The notes under the pieces: model-generated | What the model saw: the letters and a program-made list of their open reading frames with translations, nothing else | What the model was told of the DNA's origin: nothing | Databases searched by the model: none | DNA from: Acrocarpospora catenulata | GTDB taxonomy: Bacteria; Actinomycetota; Actinomycetes; Streptosporangiales; Streptosporangiaceae | Length of the DNA: 64,000 nt | Direction of reading: 5' to 3' | Assembly: GCF_018476525.1 (NCBI RefSeq) | Contig: NZ_JAHCST010000012.1 | Coordinates: 1 to 64,000, forward strand | Shown here: positions 16,279 through 25,601 of the stretch, one piece after another | How positions within the stretch are numbered: position 1 is the first letter of the stretch | Layout of the letters: every line of letters begins with the position of its first letter | Made by a program: the position numbers and the translations under genes

Positions 16279-17987
16279 CTAGAAGTCCACTGAAGATCTT
16301 GTGTTCTGGCCTCGTCCTACCTGAGATGAGGCCAGAGTGGTTGATGTGCAGGGTGAGTGGGCCGGAGAACTGGTCGGGCCGGATGTGTGGCAGAGCTGCC
16401 GGGAGTTGATTCCGGTGGGGAGCGTGTTCGCGTTCTTGGCCGAGCATCGTCAGGCGCTGTTTCCCGCGGAGATGTTCGCGGACATGTACCCTTCGCGCAA
16501 CGGGCGTCCGAGCATGCCGCCGCAGGTCCTGGCGGTTGCGGTGGTGTTGCAGACGCTGCACGGGCTGCCGGACGTCGACACCGTGCAGGCGTTGCGGTGT
16601 GACCTGCGGTGGAAGGCGGCCTGCGGGCTGGGACTGTATGACACCGCCTTCGATCCGTCGCTGCTGACCTACTTCCGGCGGCGGCTGGCCCGCTCCCGCC
16701 GCCCGAACCGCCTGTTCGAGGCCGTCGGCGAGGTGGTCGCCGCCACAGGGGTGCTCAAGGGCAGGCAGCGTCGGGCATTGGACTCGGCGGTGCTGGACGA
16801 CGCGGTGGCCACCCAGGACACCGTCACCCAGTTGATCGCCGCCATCCGGCGGGTGATCCGCCACGTGCCCGGCGCCGTCCAGGTCGCGGCCACATCCTGC
16901 ACCGCCCATGACTACGCCGATCCGGGCAAGCCGCGCATCGCCTGGGATGACGAGCAGGCCCGGGCCGCGCTGGTGGACGCCCTGGTCACCGACGCCATCC
17001 GCCTGCTGGCCGGCCTGCCCGCCCAGCCCTTGGAGGAGCAGGCGGCCAACGCGGTGGGCCTGCCGGCCCTGGTCGCCGGCCAGGACGTCGAACCGGCCGA
17101 CGACTCCGACGGCCGCGACGGGCGCTGGCGCATCGCCCGGCGCACCGTCCCCGACCGGGTGATCTCCACCGTCGCCCCCGAATCGCGGCACGTGCACAAA
17201 ACCCGCACCCACCGCCAGGACGGCTTCAAGGCCCACGTGGCGGTCGAACCCGAGACCGGCCTGTTCACCGCCGTGACGTTGCGGCCCGGATCAGGCGCCG
17301 CCCATCACGAGGCCGTCCTCGCCCTGGACCTGCTCGCCGAGGAGGACGGCCCTGTGGAGGTCTTCGGCGATACCGCCTACTCCTCCGGGTCCTGTCGTCG
17401 GGCGCTCATTGACGCAGGGCATCGCGCCGTGATCAAACCCGCGCCGTTGCGCCCGGCCGTGCCCGGCGGGTTCGACCTGGATGACTTCGCCATCGACACC
17501 GCCGGCGGCACCGTGACCTGCCCGGCTGGGCACCAGGTCCCGCTGGCGGCGCCGTCAGGCCGCAATCTGCAGCGCAAGGCGTTCTTCACCGGCCAGTGCA
17601 CCGGCTGCCCGCTGCGCTCGCGCTGCACCAAGGCCAAAGCCGGGCGTATCCTCACCATTCGCCCGCACCACGACGAGCTTGCCGCCGCCCGCCGGCAAGC
17701 CGCCACCAACCTGGTCTGGCGGGACGATTACCGGCGTTGGCGGCCCCCCGTCGAACGCGCCATCGCCTGGATCGTCGCACGGGGCAACCGGCGATTACGG
17801 TATGTCGGCACTATCAAGAACAACGCCTGGCTCCACATCCGCGCCGCCGCGCTTAACCTGCGAACCCTGATCAACCTTGGGCTTACCCGCACGAGTGGGA
17901 CCTGGACGCTGGTCTCCAAACCCGTCTGAGAAACCGAGGACTGCACCGGAGTACCCCGTGCGAACAAGATCTTCAGTGCTCTTCTAG
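16279..17987 (+). mobile_element. IS1182-family insertion sequence with CTAG target duplication
   Basis: The ends carry near-perfect inverted repeats: AAG-TC-CACTGAAGATCTTGT after CTAG on the left (16279-16302), and ACAAGATCTTCAGTG-CT-CTT before CTAG on the right (17964-17987). The palindromic CTAG at both edges is the likely 4-bp target duplication, typical of IS1182. The element proper is 16283-17983 (1.7 kb) with one intact transposase gene. Confidence 0.85.
16337..17929 (+). CDS. IS1182-family transposase
   Basis: 530 aa from GTG 16337. The N-terminal DUF772-type domain (MFADMYPSRNGRPSMPPQVLAVAVVLQTL) and the DDE region (a first Asp in RRALDSAVLDDAV, FGDTAYSSGS, C-terminal VERAIAWIVARGNRRLRYVG) identify an IS1182/IS5-like transposase. 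A cysteine cluster (CTGCPLRSRC) precedes the last catalytic segment, as in other IS1182 proteins. No frameshift seen; probably functional. Confidence 0.92.
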   Translation: MVDVQGEWAGELVGPDVWQSCRELIPVGSVFAFLAEHRQALFPAEMFADMYPSRNGRPSMPPQVLAVAVVLQTLHGLPDVDTVQALRCDLRWKAACGLGLYDTAFDPSLLTYFRRRLARSRRPNRLFEAVGEVVAATGVLKGRQRRALDSAVLDDAVATQDTVTQLIAAIRRVIRHVPGAVQVAATSCTAHDYADPGKPRIAWDDEQARAALVDALVTDAIRLLAGLPAQPLEEQAANAVGLPALVAGQDVEPADDSDGRDGRWRIARRTVPDRVISTVAPESRHVHKTRTHRQDGFKAHVAVEPETGLFTAVTLRPGSGAAHHEAVLALDLLAEEDGPVEVFGDTAYSSGSCRRALIDAGHRAVIKPAPLRPAVPGGFDLDDFAIDTAGGTVTCPAGHQVPLAAPSGRNLQRKAFFTGQCTGCPLRSRCTKAKAGRILTIRPHHDELAAARRQAATNLVWRDDYRRWRPPVERAIAWIVARGNRRLRYVGTIKNNAWLHIRAAALNLRTLINLGLTRTSGTWTLVSKPV

Positions 17988-17990
17988 ACC

Positions 17991-19495
17991 CAACGCCGTT
18001 CAGTTAGGCGGGGTTGAGCGGTGTCAAGGGTCGGTTGTGAGCATGGTGACGTTGATGGTGGCTTTGTAGGTGGCCCGGTCGATGGCGGGTCCGCGAGCGT
18101 TGTATTTGGAGATCGCTCGCTTGACGATGCGGTCTTTGGTGCGGACTCGCCGTTCGGGCAGAAGTTGGGCCAGCACGTGGCTGCCGATGACTCCGACCAG
18201 GTCGACCACGGTGTCGGCGATGATGCCCGCCGCCAGGATCAGCTGATCGCGGGCGGCCGACAGCGCGATGGTGAAGCCCGCCCGGTCCGGATCGGTGCCC
18301 GCGACACTGTCGGTGGCATCCGTCATCGCGGTCCGCAGAGCCTGGTAGGCGACCAGCAGCGCCCAGACCTCCTGCTCGACCCCGGCCGGGGTGCGGGCAC
18401 GCAGGACCCGCCCGCCCAGGATCGTGGATTTCAGCTCCGCGTAGGCGGTCTCGATCTCCCAACGCTCGTGGTAGAGCCGGATCAGTTCGGCGGCCGGGTG
18501 CGCCGACGGGTCGGTGAGGGTGGTCAGCAGCCGGTAGTGGCCGGTGCGGGTTCCCCGCGCCGACGCGAGGCTGATCTCGGCGTCGATAACCCGGACGGTC
18601 AGTGCGCCGATCCGGGCCAGAAACGAGCCGTCGCCGCACCGGGCCACCGGCGGCAACCTCCGCCCGGACTTGCACCGGACCAGCAGATGCGCGCCGGTGG
18701 CGGCCAGGCGGTTCAGCAGGTCGGCCGCGGCGAAGTTCCGATCGCCCAGCAGCAGCATCCCGGGCCGCAGATCACCCGCCAGCCGACCGGCGTACTCCAG
18801 TTCGCCGGTGGTGGCCGGGCCGAACGCCGCCCCGATCAGCGCCCGCGTCCCGCAGGCCACCAGTGCCGCCAGCCGGATCTGCGGATAGCCCCCGGCCCCG
18901 TTGTTGCATCGCTGCTTGGCGAACATCGCGAGGTTGTCCGGGGCGTCCGGTACCGGCAGCAGGGTGCCGTCGACCGCGACGACCAGCAGCCCGCGCCATC
19001 GTGTCGCGGCCGCGGACGTGGCCACCGGACCGCGAACCAGGTCGAACAGGGCCTTCAACGGCGTGGCCCCCAGACGTTGACGGGCCTGGCGTAACGCGCT
19101 GCCGCTCGGTCTGGAGGGCGCCAGACCCGCCAGACCGGCGCACAACCGGTCGAAGACCTGCCGATAGCCCAGTTCGGCGAACAATGCCCCGGCCAGCAGC
19201 AGGTACACGGTGACCCGTGCCGGCACCAGCCGAACCCGCCGCTGGGCAGCCCTGGTCACCGCCAGCACATCATCGACCATCTCGAACGGCACGATCCGGG
19301 TCAACTCACCGATATGACCCGGCGCGAATACCCCGGCCGCTACCTTGACCATCCGCGTTATGGCAGTCTGTTCCAACAGCGGAGCTCCCGTGGTGAGGAT
19401 GTCTTGGAGTGACAGACCTCTTCTACGGCGGCTCCGCTGTTTTGCCTACTGGCAACCCTTGACTGACAGGCCCCACACCTAACTGAACGGCGTTG
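17991..19495 (-). mobile_element. IS4-family insertion sequence with 18-bp perfect ends and 10-bp target duplication
   Basis: CAACGCCGTTCAGTTAGG at 17991-18008 is repeated exactly in inverted form at 19478-19495. CTTCTAGACC flanks both sides (17981-17990 and 19496-19505) as a 10-bp target duplication. Both are complete, so this is a recent, probably mobile 1.5-kb element. The duplicated target contains the right edge of the neighbouring IS1182. Confidence 0.93.
18024..19376 (-). CDS. IS4-family transposase
   Basis: 450 aa. The N-terminal domain (FEMVDDVLAVTRAAQRRVRLVPARVTVYLLLAGALF) is the IS4 transposase N-terminal region. The DDE core shows AVDGTLLPVPD, LLLGDRNFAAADLL and the family's Y-2-R-3-E-6-K signature YHERWEIETAYAELK. 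Intact frame, one gene per element. Confidence 0.95.
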   Translation of the reverse strand: MEQTAITRMVKVAAGVFAPGHIGELTRIVPFEMVDDVLAVTRAAQRRVRLVPARVTVYLLLAGALFAELGYRQVFDRLCAGLAGLAPSRPSGSALRQARQRLGATPLKALFDLVRGPVATSAAATRWRGLLVVAVDGTLLPVPDAPDNLAMFAKQRCNNGAGGYPQIRLAALVACGTRALIGAAFGPATTGELEYAGRLAGDLRPGMLLLGDRNFAAADLLNRLAATGAHLLVRCKSGRRLPPVARCGDGSFLARIGALTVRVIDAEISLASARGTRTGHYRLLTTLTDPSAHPAAELIRLYHERWEIETAYAELKSTILGGRVLRARTPAGVEQEVWALLVAYQALRTAMTDATDSVAGTDPDRAGFTIALSAARDQLILAAGIIADTVVDLVGVIGSHVLAQLLPERRVRTKDRIVKRAISKYNARGPAIDRATYKATINVTMLTTDP

Positions 19496-19631
19496 CTTCT
19501 AGACCACCCGTGGTTCGGGGCCCGTGGCGCGGGTGCTTTGGAAGGCTGGAGTGGTTCAGGTGTTGAGCACGGAAATCCCGTAGCCACTAAGCGAGTCCGA
19601 CTACATCGAGCTGCTCCCGGTGACCTGGCGA

Positions 19632-19662
19632 GGGCGGCGCCGTGTCGTCAGTGGCGCCGCCC
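19632..19662. terminator. Hairpin downstream of the amylase gene
   Basis: GGGCGGCGCC (19632-19641) and GGCGCCGCCC (19653-19662) form a perfect 10-bp stem with an 11-base loop, 21 bp past the amylase stop on the minus strand. There is no U-tract, as usual for actinomycete terminators. Confidence 0.7.
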
Positions 19663-19682
19663 ACGGCGGGTCCTACGGGTGG

Positions 19683-22409
19683 TTACCTCCAGGTGTCGTT
19701 GTTGGTGTGTGTGCCGGCGGGTGGGGTGGTGAAGGTGCGATTGCTACCGGACTCCCAGGTGACGGCGCCGTCGGGGTTCTTCTTGATGTACTTGTACTCG
19801 ACCGCGGTGTTGGGGGGCAGGTTGAGCGACGCGCGCCAGATGGGGTAGTCGGCCGAGGACAGGGCGACCGCCTGGTTGGTGTTCCATCCACCGAGGGCGG
19901 CGATGTTGCCGACGACGTACACGTTCTGGCCGTACCAGGTGGTGACGTTGGCGTTGAAGTAGGTGGCGATCTGGGAGGAGGTGTCACCGCGGAAGGACTC
20001 GGTCACTGAGTGGGTTCCGCTAGCGGGGGTGGTGAGGCTCCGGTCGGCGCCCGACTCCCAGGTCACCGCGCCAGCCACGGTCTTCTTGATGTACTTGTAC
20101 TTCACCGTGGTCGACTTGGGCAGCTCGACGACGCCGCTGAACGAGGTTCCGCCCTGAGCGGGCAGCTTGATCGCGGCGGCCGGATTCCACGCGCCCAGCG
20201 CTGCGTTGTCCCCGACCACGTAGACGTCCTGGTCGGCGGCCGCGTTGGCGGTGACCGTGAACGTTGTGGCGATCTTATCGCTGACCGGCGGCGGGATGAA
20301 GGTGTCAGTGCGGGTGACGGTGCCCGTGGCGGAGGTGGTGAAAGTGCGGTTGGCGATCTCGGCCTGGGCGACCGCCGAGCCCTCCTTGATCAGGTACTTG
20401 TAGGAGATCGCGGTCGAGACCGGAAGCTGGATCTCGGCGGTGTAGCCGCCGCCCGAGGCGGAGCTGAGCGCGACCGAGGAGGCGTTGTCGCCGCTGCCGA
20501 GGGCGGGGACGTTGCCGACGATGTGCAGGGTCTGGCCGGCGGTGAGGTCTGCGGAGACATTGAAAGTCGCGGTGACCTTCTCCTCGATCGGCGGTGGGAT
20601 GTAGGTGTCGGTCCGGGTGACGGTGCCGGAGGCCGGGGTGGTGAAGGTCCGGTTGGCGGCCTCCTGCTCCACCACCGAGGACCCGTTCTTGATCAGGTAC
20701 TTGTAGGAGATCGTGGTGGAGGCGGGCAGGTCGGTGGTGGTGCTGTAGGTGCCGTCGCCATTGGCGGCCAGCGCGACCGAGTTCGCGGTGCCGCCGCCGC
20801 CCAGGGCCGCCGTGTTGCCGACGATGTGCAGGGTCTGGCCGGCGGTGAGGTTGGCGGAGACGTTGAAGGTCGTCGCGACCTTGACGGTGTTGACCTTCGA
20901 GTTGATGTGGAACGCGACCGCGTTGTTGGCTGGGATGGTCACGGTGGCCTTGCCGCCGGAGACCGTGATCTTCGTGCCGGTGCAGCCGGACGGCGAGACG
21001 GCGCCGGAGATGACGTCGCAGTAGTCTCCGTCGGCCAGGCCAGTGGTGAATTCAGCGGTGGAGGAGCTGCCGGAGTCGTTGATGCCGATCCAGGCGCGGT
21101 CGCCCCGGCGGAAGCCGATCACGTTGCTGTTGACGGCCTTGAAGTCCGAGACGGTCTTGACGCTCTTGGCGGCGTTGGCCCAGCCAACCATTCCCTTGAT
21201 GCCCGTGGTCTGGGTGAGGCAGTTCCAAGCGGCGCCGCACGCGGTGTCGGTGACGAAACCGCTGCCGTTGGCGGGCGGGGACTGGTGGCGGTTAGTGTAG
21301 GTGAAGCTGTCGTAGACCGACGGCTTGCCGTGCGGATGGGCGAGGATGAAGTAGTTCGCGAGCGTGTAGTCGGTGCCGTCGCGCCAGGACAGCGTGACGC
21401 CGTCGCGTTCGAGGTCGTGGTTGGTGACCATGGCGAAGACGTTGGCGCTGGGCGCGTCGAGGTTCCAGTTTCCGATGTTCGCGAGGTTGGAGATCGATCC
21501 TTGGAACTGGGCCTTGATGCCCTTGGCGTAGGCGAAGTCCAGGACGTCGCCGTTGCCGATGAACGCCCGTGCTTTCAGTGCGTCGTTGCTGGCGCCGTCG
21601 AAGATCTCCTGGGCCACGTACGGCCGCTTGTTCTCCGCGGTCGTGTTGTTGAGCCTGCTCAGGATCGCGGCGAAGTCATCTTTTTTGATGTGCTTGACGG
21701 CGTCCACCCGGAACCCGTCGACGCCAAGTCCGATCAGGTCGTTGAGGAAGGCCGCGATCTTGCCGCGGACGTCGTCCTTCTCGGTGTACAGGTCCGACAG
21801 GGACAGCAGTTCGCAGCTCGTCACCTGTGACTCGTTGTTCCAGTCGTTGATCGCGCCGCCGGTCGGGCAATTGTCGCCGGGGTGGTGGAAGTCGCCGTGG
21901 CCGTAGGGGACGGCCGGGTAGCTGTAGCCGGTGAAGGAGGTGCCGGCGTATCCCTGGACGCCGTCGGCGTTGTTCGTGCCGGCCATGTGGTTGACGACCG
22001 CATCGACGTAGACGCGGACGCCCGCGTTGTGGCAGGCCGTCACCATTGAGGCGAACTGGGCGCGGTTTCCGAATCGGGAGTCGAGCTTGTAGGAGACCGG
22101 CTGGTACACCTCCCACCACGGGTGGACCCCGTCACGGTGGTTGGGCAGGCTGACCGACTCCTGCGGCGGCGCCACCTGCACCGCGCCGAATCCCGCCGGG
22201 CCCAGGTGGTTGGTGCAGGCCGCGGCGACGGAAGGCCAGTTCCATTCCCACAGGTTGGCCGTCACCTCGCTGTCGTTGAGGGTGACGGCGGCGCTGGCGG
22301 GGGTCGCGGCGACCGTCGCGGCGACCGGGGTGAGACCGCACGCAGCGACCGCAGCGGTGAGGAGGGCAGTTCGAACCCTGCTGCGCAGGGATGGCCGAGC
22401 TCGTTCCAT
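19683..22409 (-). CDS. Secreted alpha-amylase (GH13) with four C-terminal starch-binding CBM20 domains
   Basis: 908 aa. A Sec signal peptide (residues ~1-40, ending ASA-A) precedes the GH13 barrel, which has VNHMAG, FRVDAVKH (nucleophile Asp236), QEIFDG (acid/base Glu268) and TNHD (Asp332). The all-beta C domain is followed by four CBM20-like modules of about 100 residues (starting near 508, 609, 710 and 811), each with the HIVG/YVVG-N-ALG and YKYxKK motifs. Modules 1/2 and 3/4 are the closest pairs. Most actinomycete amylases have one CBM20, so four is unusual. It degrades raw starch outside the cell. Confidence 0.95.
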   Translation of the reverse strand: MERARPSLRSRVRTALLTAAVAACGLTPVAATVAATPASAAVTLNDSEVTANLWEWNWPSVAAACTNHLGPAGFGAVQVAPPQESVSLPNHRDGVHPWWEVYQPVSYKLDSRFGNRAQFASMVTACHNAGVRVYVDAVVNHMAGTNNADGVQGYAGTSFTGYSYPAVPYGHGDFHHPGDNCPTGGAINDWNNESQVTSCELLSLSDLYTEKDDVRGKIAAFLNDLIGLGVDGFRVDAVKHIKKDDFAAILSRLNNTTAENKRPYVAQEIFDGASNDALKARAFIGNGDVLDFAYAKGIKAQFQGSISNLANIGNWNLDAPSANVFAMVTNHDLERDGVTLSWRDGTDYTLANYFILAHPHGKPSVYDSFTYTNRHQSPPANGSGFVTDTACGAAWNCLTQTTGIKGMVGWANAAKSVKTVSDFKAVNSNVIGFRRGDRAWIGINDSGSSSTAEFTTGLADGDYCDVISGAVSPSGCTGTKITVSGGKATVTIPANNAVAFHINSKVNTVKVATTFNVSANLTAGQTLHIVGNTAALGGGGTANSVALAANGDGTYSTTTDLPASTTISYKYLIKNGSSVVEQEAANRTFTTPASGTVTRTDTYIPPPIEEKVTATFNVSADLTAGQTLHIVGNVPALGSGDNASSVALSSASGGGYTAEIQLPVSTAISYKYLIKEGSAVAQAEIANRTFTTSATGTVTRTDTFIPPPVSDKIATTFTVTANAAADQDVYVVGDNAALGAWNPAAAIKLPAQGGTSFSGVVELPKSTTVKYKYIKKTVAGAVTWESGADRSLTTPASGTHSVTESFRGDTSSQIATYFNANVTTWYGQNVYVVGNIAALGGWNTNQAVALSSADYPIWRASLNLPPNTAVEYKYIKKNPDGAVTWESGSNRTFTTPPAGTHTNNDTWR

Positions 22410-22905
22410 GGGGGGATGGACCTACTTCCCGTGACTGTGGCGTGTTCGGGTTGGGGACGGCCGTCCGCGTAGCAGAACAATCTTTGATTTCCGCAAAGAC
22501 TGCAAGAGTTTGCAGAATGTTTCTGAAACCCGTTGGTAACAGGACCGCCGTCCGAGGTTCATCCGCCCAGGTAGGCCGCAGTATTGCACCATGCGCGCCC
22601 CCGCCGGGCTTGCCGGTGCCAATTCCGGGCCACCCGCACCCGAGACGCCGAGTGTTCCCTCTGTCACTTAACGGCATGAACGGCACAACCGCACCACTCT
22701 GGAATGGGTACGGCTACCGGTGCCGAACCAGAGCAGCCGGTCGGCGGCGGTGTGGACGAGCCCGCCGCCTCAGGAAGCAATGCTGCAGGCGGCGGCCACC
22801 GCGGTGCAACTGGCCGCGAACGGGACGATCATTCCCGGCGGCACGCTCGGCCCGGCGCTACAACCGGCTCCACACTGGCGGTAAGGCGGCGCGCGTGGGG
22901 ACCGT
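22410..22905. other. Amylase upstream region and gene-free segment
   Basis: The first ~120 bp hold the amylase promoter and operator. From about 22560 to 22905 I see no convincing gene. CTTAACGGCA occurs at 22667-22676 and again at 31642-31651, each near a serine recombinase sequence. Confidence 0.45.
22500..22515. promoter_or_regulatory. Candidate LacI-type (MalR-like) operator upstream of amylase
   Basis: CTGCAA-GAGT-TTGCAG is a palindrome about 90 bp upstream of the amylase start, with extra TGCAA/GCAAA half sites around it (22492-22520). Streptomyces amylase and maltose genes are controlled by the LacI-family MalR/Reg1 at TTGCAG-type repeats, so the same control is inferred here. Confidence 0.55.
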
Positions 22906-23532
22906 TCAGCCCATGGCAGGCGCCGCTGCCGCGTCGGCGTCGTGTTCGCGCAGCATGCGCAGGACGGTGGCCGGGGAGGGGTGCTGGCCCTTCTTCTTGC
23001 CCTTGGTGATGACGAGCCGGGCGGCGATGTCGCGCAGGCTGAGGTTCTGCTGGCGCAGGTGCAGGGCCATGGACAGCATGGCGTCGTCGGTGACGGCGGC
23101 GCCGCCGATGGTCTTGCCGCGGCTGCGGGCGGATTCGTGGCCTTCCAGGGTGCGGTCGCGGATGTACTCGCGTTCCATTCCCGACAAGGCCGCGAGCACG
23201 GTGAACACTACGCCGGAGGGGCCGTGGGAGCCCTGCAGTTCGCCGGTGAGGAACTCGAGGCCGATGCCGGCGGCGCGCAGCTGCTCGGCCAGGGCGGCCA
23301 GGTCGAGGCCGCGGCCGAGCCGCTTGTGCTCGTGCACCACGAGGGTGACCGCGACGCCCGCCGAGCGGAACTCGCGGGCCAGGGTGACGGCCTTGTCGAG
23401 CTCGGGGCGGGTGGTGGCGCGGGTGGAGATCTTCTCGGAGAAGACGCGGGTGACGCCGCCGCCCTGGAGCGCGTCGAACTGGGTGTCCAGGGACTGCCGG
23501 ACGGTGGAGGCGCGGGCGTACCCGATCCGCAC
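22906..23532 (-). CDS. Serine recombinase (resolvase/invertase family)
   Basis: 208 aa from GTG 23532, giving VRIGYARASTVRQSLDTQFD, the canonical catalytic N-terminus with the nucleophilic Ser in the AST motif. Further family motifs: FSEKISTRATTRPELDKAV, VVHEHKRLGRGLDLAALAEQL, LTGELQGSHGPSG and GMEREYIRDRTLEGHESAR. The C-terminal helix-turn-helix (LSLRDIAARLVIT, HPSPATVLRMLREHD) binds the crossover site. A longer upstream frame exists but has no family similarity. Relatives are often resolvases of Tn3-type transposons; no tnpA is in the window. Confidence 0.88.
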   Translation of the reverse strand: MRIGYARASTVRQSLDTQFDALQGGGVTRVFSEKISTRATTRPELDKAVTLAREFRSAGVAVTLVVHEHKRLGRGLDLAALAEQLRAAGIGLEFLTGELQGSHGPSGVVFTVLAALSGMEREYIRDRTLEGHESARSRGKTIGGAAVTDDAMLSMALHLRQQNLSLRDIAARLVITKGKKKGQHPSPATVLRMLREHDADAAAAPAMG

Positions 23533-23662
23533 GTGTCCGGCCGGTTCAGCGCCGGCTGCGGCGGGGCGGGGCAACTCGATCCAGAGCGTGCCCGGCTTGC
23601 GGAGGGCCGGGGTGGCCACGGTGAGCGCCTTGGCGAGCGCGGGCTCGAGCCGGAAGTGTGGT

Positions 23663-23896
23663 ATTGGACGGCGACCTTGCCCTTTCCGGTCCGGCAGGGC
23701 GATCCGGCGCCGCAGCTGCTTCTGTTCGGACTGCTCATCCACCCTCGTGGCGGTGGCGTCGGACTCGTGCTGGGCATCGGCACGCGCCAAGACGTGGTTC
23801 GCGCGCAAGCCCCAGCGTCTCGACCGGCTGGGCGCCACCGGCGGCGTGATGATCGGGCTGGGCGCGACGCTCTCCACCACCGGTCGCCACGCCTGA
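23663..23896 (+). pseudogene. LysE/RhtB-type exporter, 5'-truncated and frameshifted
   Basis: Two plus-strand frames carry successive LysE-like pieces: LPFPVRQGDPAPQLLLFGLL (about 23670-23730), then, in another frame, WFARKPQRLDRLGATGGVMI and GLGATLSTTGRHA up to a stop at 23896. The first resembles the FLPQFV-to-LGLLF segment, the second the C-terminal loop and last helix of LysE transporters. The N-terminal half is missing, next to the recombinase, which suggests insertion damage. Confidence 0.5.
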
Positions 23897-24086
23897 CCTT
23901 CGGCGACCGCGACCGGCCGCGACGTGAGCGTGCTCGACGTGCTGCGGCCTGCCCTCGTGAGGGGTGTCCCGTGGTCCAGCACGGTCGGGGGGCGCAGTCT
24001 GCCCCATATTGACTTGACAGCATGTCCGGCTAACCTCCATGCTCCATTTAACCGTACGCAGTGTCTTCTGAAAAGGGTTCACCGAC

Positions 24087-25601
24087 ATGGCTCACCGCAC
24101 TACCCGGTCGCACGACCACGACGTCGTGGTCGTTGGCGCCGGACCGGCCGGCCTGGTCGCCGCCACGCAGCTGGCCCGCCACGGCCTCGACGTGCTCGTG
24201 CTCGACAAACGGGCCGAGGTGTCCGCGCTGCCCCGGGCTGTGGGGGTGACCGTCCGACAGATGGAGATCTTCCGCGGCTGGGGGTTGGAGGAGGAGTTGC
24301 GGGCCGGGGCCGACGAGGTCGACCTCGCCCTGCTGCAGACCCGCACCGTCGCCGAGGCCGGGGACGGCACCCGGGTGCCGATCAACGTGCCCGACCTGGC
24401 GCAGAGCTCCGTGGTCAGCCCGACGGCCTCTGCCCGGGTGCCGCAGGACCACCTCGAGCAGGTACTCGCCGACCACCTCGCCCGCATGAGCGGCCGCCCG
24501 GTCCGCCGGGGCGTGGAGGTCGTCGGGATCGGCCAGGACGAGGGGGGCGTGCGGCTCTCGGTCCGGGGCGCCGGCAGCCGCGGCAGCGAGGCGGTCGAAG
24601 AGCTCAGCGCGGCGTACGTCGTCGCGGCGGACGGCGCCCACAGCCCGACCCGCGAGCGTCTGGGCATCGAGTCCGTGGGGGAGGATGGGCTGATGCGCGG
24701 GATCAGCGCCGAGTTCCGTGCCCCGCTGTGGCCGGTCCTCGGTCCGCACCGCTACGCGCTCTACTCGATCAGCCTCCCGGACGGCGCCGGTGTGCTCATC
24801 CCTTCCGGCGGCGGTACCCGGTGGCAGTTCGGCGTGGTCCTCGGGCCCGACGACGACGTGGAAGCGCTCGCGCAGCCCGAGGCCCTCGCGGACCGGATCC
24901 GGCTCGCTTCGGGTGTGCCCGATCTGGCCGTCGACATCGTGCGTCAAAGCGCCTTCACGGCCGGTGCCAAGCTGGCGACGACCTTTTCGTCCGGCCGTGT
25001 GTTCCTGGCCGGCGACGCCGCACACCGGGTCACGCCGCGGGGCGGCAACGGCCTGGCCATGGCCGTGCGCGACGGGATCGCGATCGGATGGCGCCTCGCG
25101 TGGGTCGTCCGGGGCTGGGCGCCGGCCCACTTCCTCGACGCCTACGAGGCGGAGATGCGGCCGCTGGCGGCCGCCGACGTCGCCCGCGCCGCCGACCCGC
25201 AGGGACGCTGCCACGCCGTCCTCACCGAGCTCCTCCACGACCTCGGCGGGCGCCTCCAGCACGCCTGGGTCGCGCCGGGTGCGCCCGGCCGGTCGCCGGT
25301 CTCGACGCTGGACCTGGTCGGCGACGGGCTGACCCTCTTCGCCGGCGACGACGACTCCGCCTGGCCGACAGCCGCCGCCCGCCTCAAGCCCGGCGTGCCG
25401 GTCGACGTCGCGACGCTGCCCCCGGCCACCGCTCACGCGCTCGGCCTCCACACCGGCGGCGCTCTGCTGGTACGTCCGGACGCCGTCCCGATCGCCAGGT
25501 GGTACCGCGTGACCGACGTGCCCCGGGCCGTGGCCGAGCTCCAGCGCGCGATCGACGACGTCCTCGACCAGCGGGCCACGACGGTGGCGGGTGCGGCATG
25601 A
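24087..25601 (+). CDS. FAD-dependent aromatic hydroxylase (class A flavoprotein monooxygenase)
   Basis: 504 aa. The N-terminal Rossmann motif VVVVGAGPAGLVAATQLARHG binds FAD, the DG motif VVAADGAHSPTRERLG follows, and GDAAHRVTPRGGNGLAMAVRD is the FAD/substrate motif. About 120 residues of thioredoxin-like C-terminal domain follow, as in phenol and polyketide/rifampicin-type hydroxylases. It likely hydroxylates an aromatic or polyketide substrate with NAD(P)H and O2. Stop overlaps the methyltransferase start, indicating joint function. Confidence 0.92.
   Translation: MAHRTTRSHDHDVVVVGAGPAGLVAATQLARHGLDVLVLDKRAEVSALPRAVGVTVRQMEIFRGWGLEEELRAGADEVDLALLQTRTVAEAGDGTRVPINVPDLAQSSVVSPTASARVPQDHLEQVLADHLARMSGRPVRRGVEVVGIGQDEGGVRLSVRGAGSRGSEAVEELSAAYVVAADGAHSPTRERLGIESVGEDGLMRGISAEFRAPLWPVLGPHRYALYSISLPDGAGVLIPSGGGTRWQFGVVLGPDDDVEALAQPEALADRIRLASGVPDLAVDIVRQSAFTAGAKLATTFSSGRVFLAGDAAHRVTPRGGNGLAMAVRDGIAIGWRLAWVVRGWAPAHFLDAYEAEMRPLAAADVARAADPQGRCHAVLTELLHDLGGRLQHAWVAPGAPGRSPVSTLDLVGDGLTLFAGDDDSAWPTAAARLKPGVPVDVATLPPATAHALGLHTGGALLVRPDAVPIARWYRVTDVPRAVAELQRAIDDVLDQRATTVAGAA

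Noticed and set aside
20010-21830. 606-codon open frame on the plus strand
   Set aside because: It is antisense to the amylase gene, glycine/valine/arginine-rich with no family similarity; a GC-bias shadow.
23924-25597. Long arginine/proline-rich extension upstream of the methyltransferase
   Set aside because: Shadow frame of the FAD hydroxylase; the methyltransferase starts at 25598.
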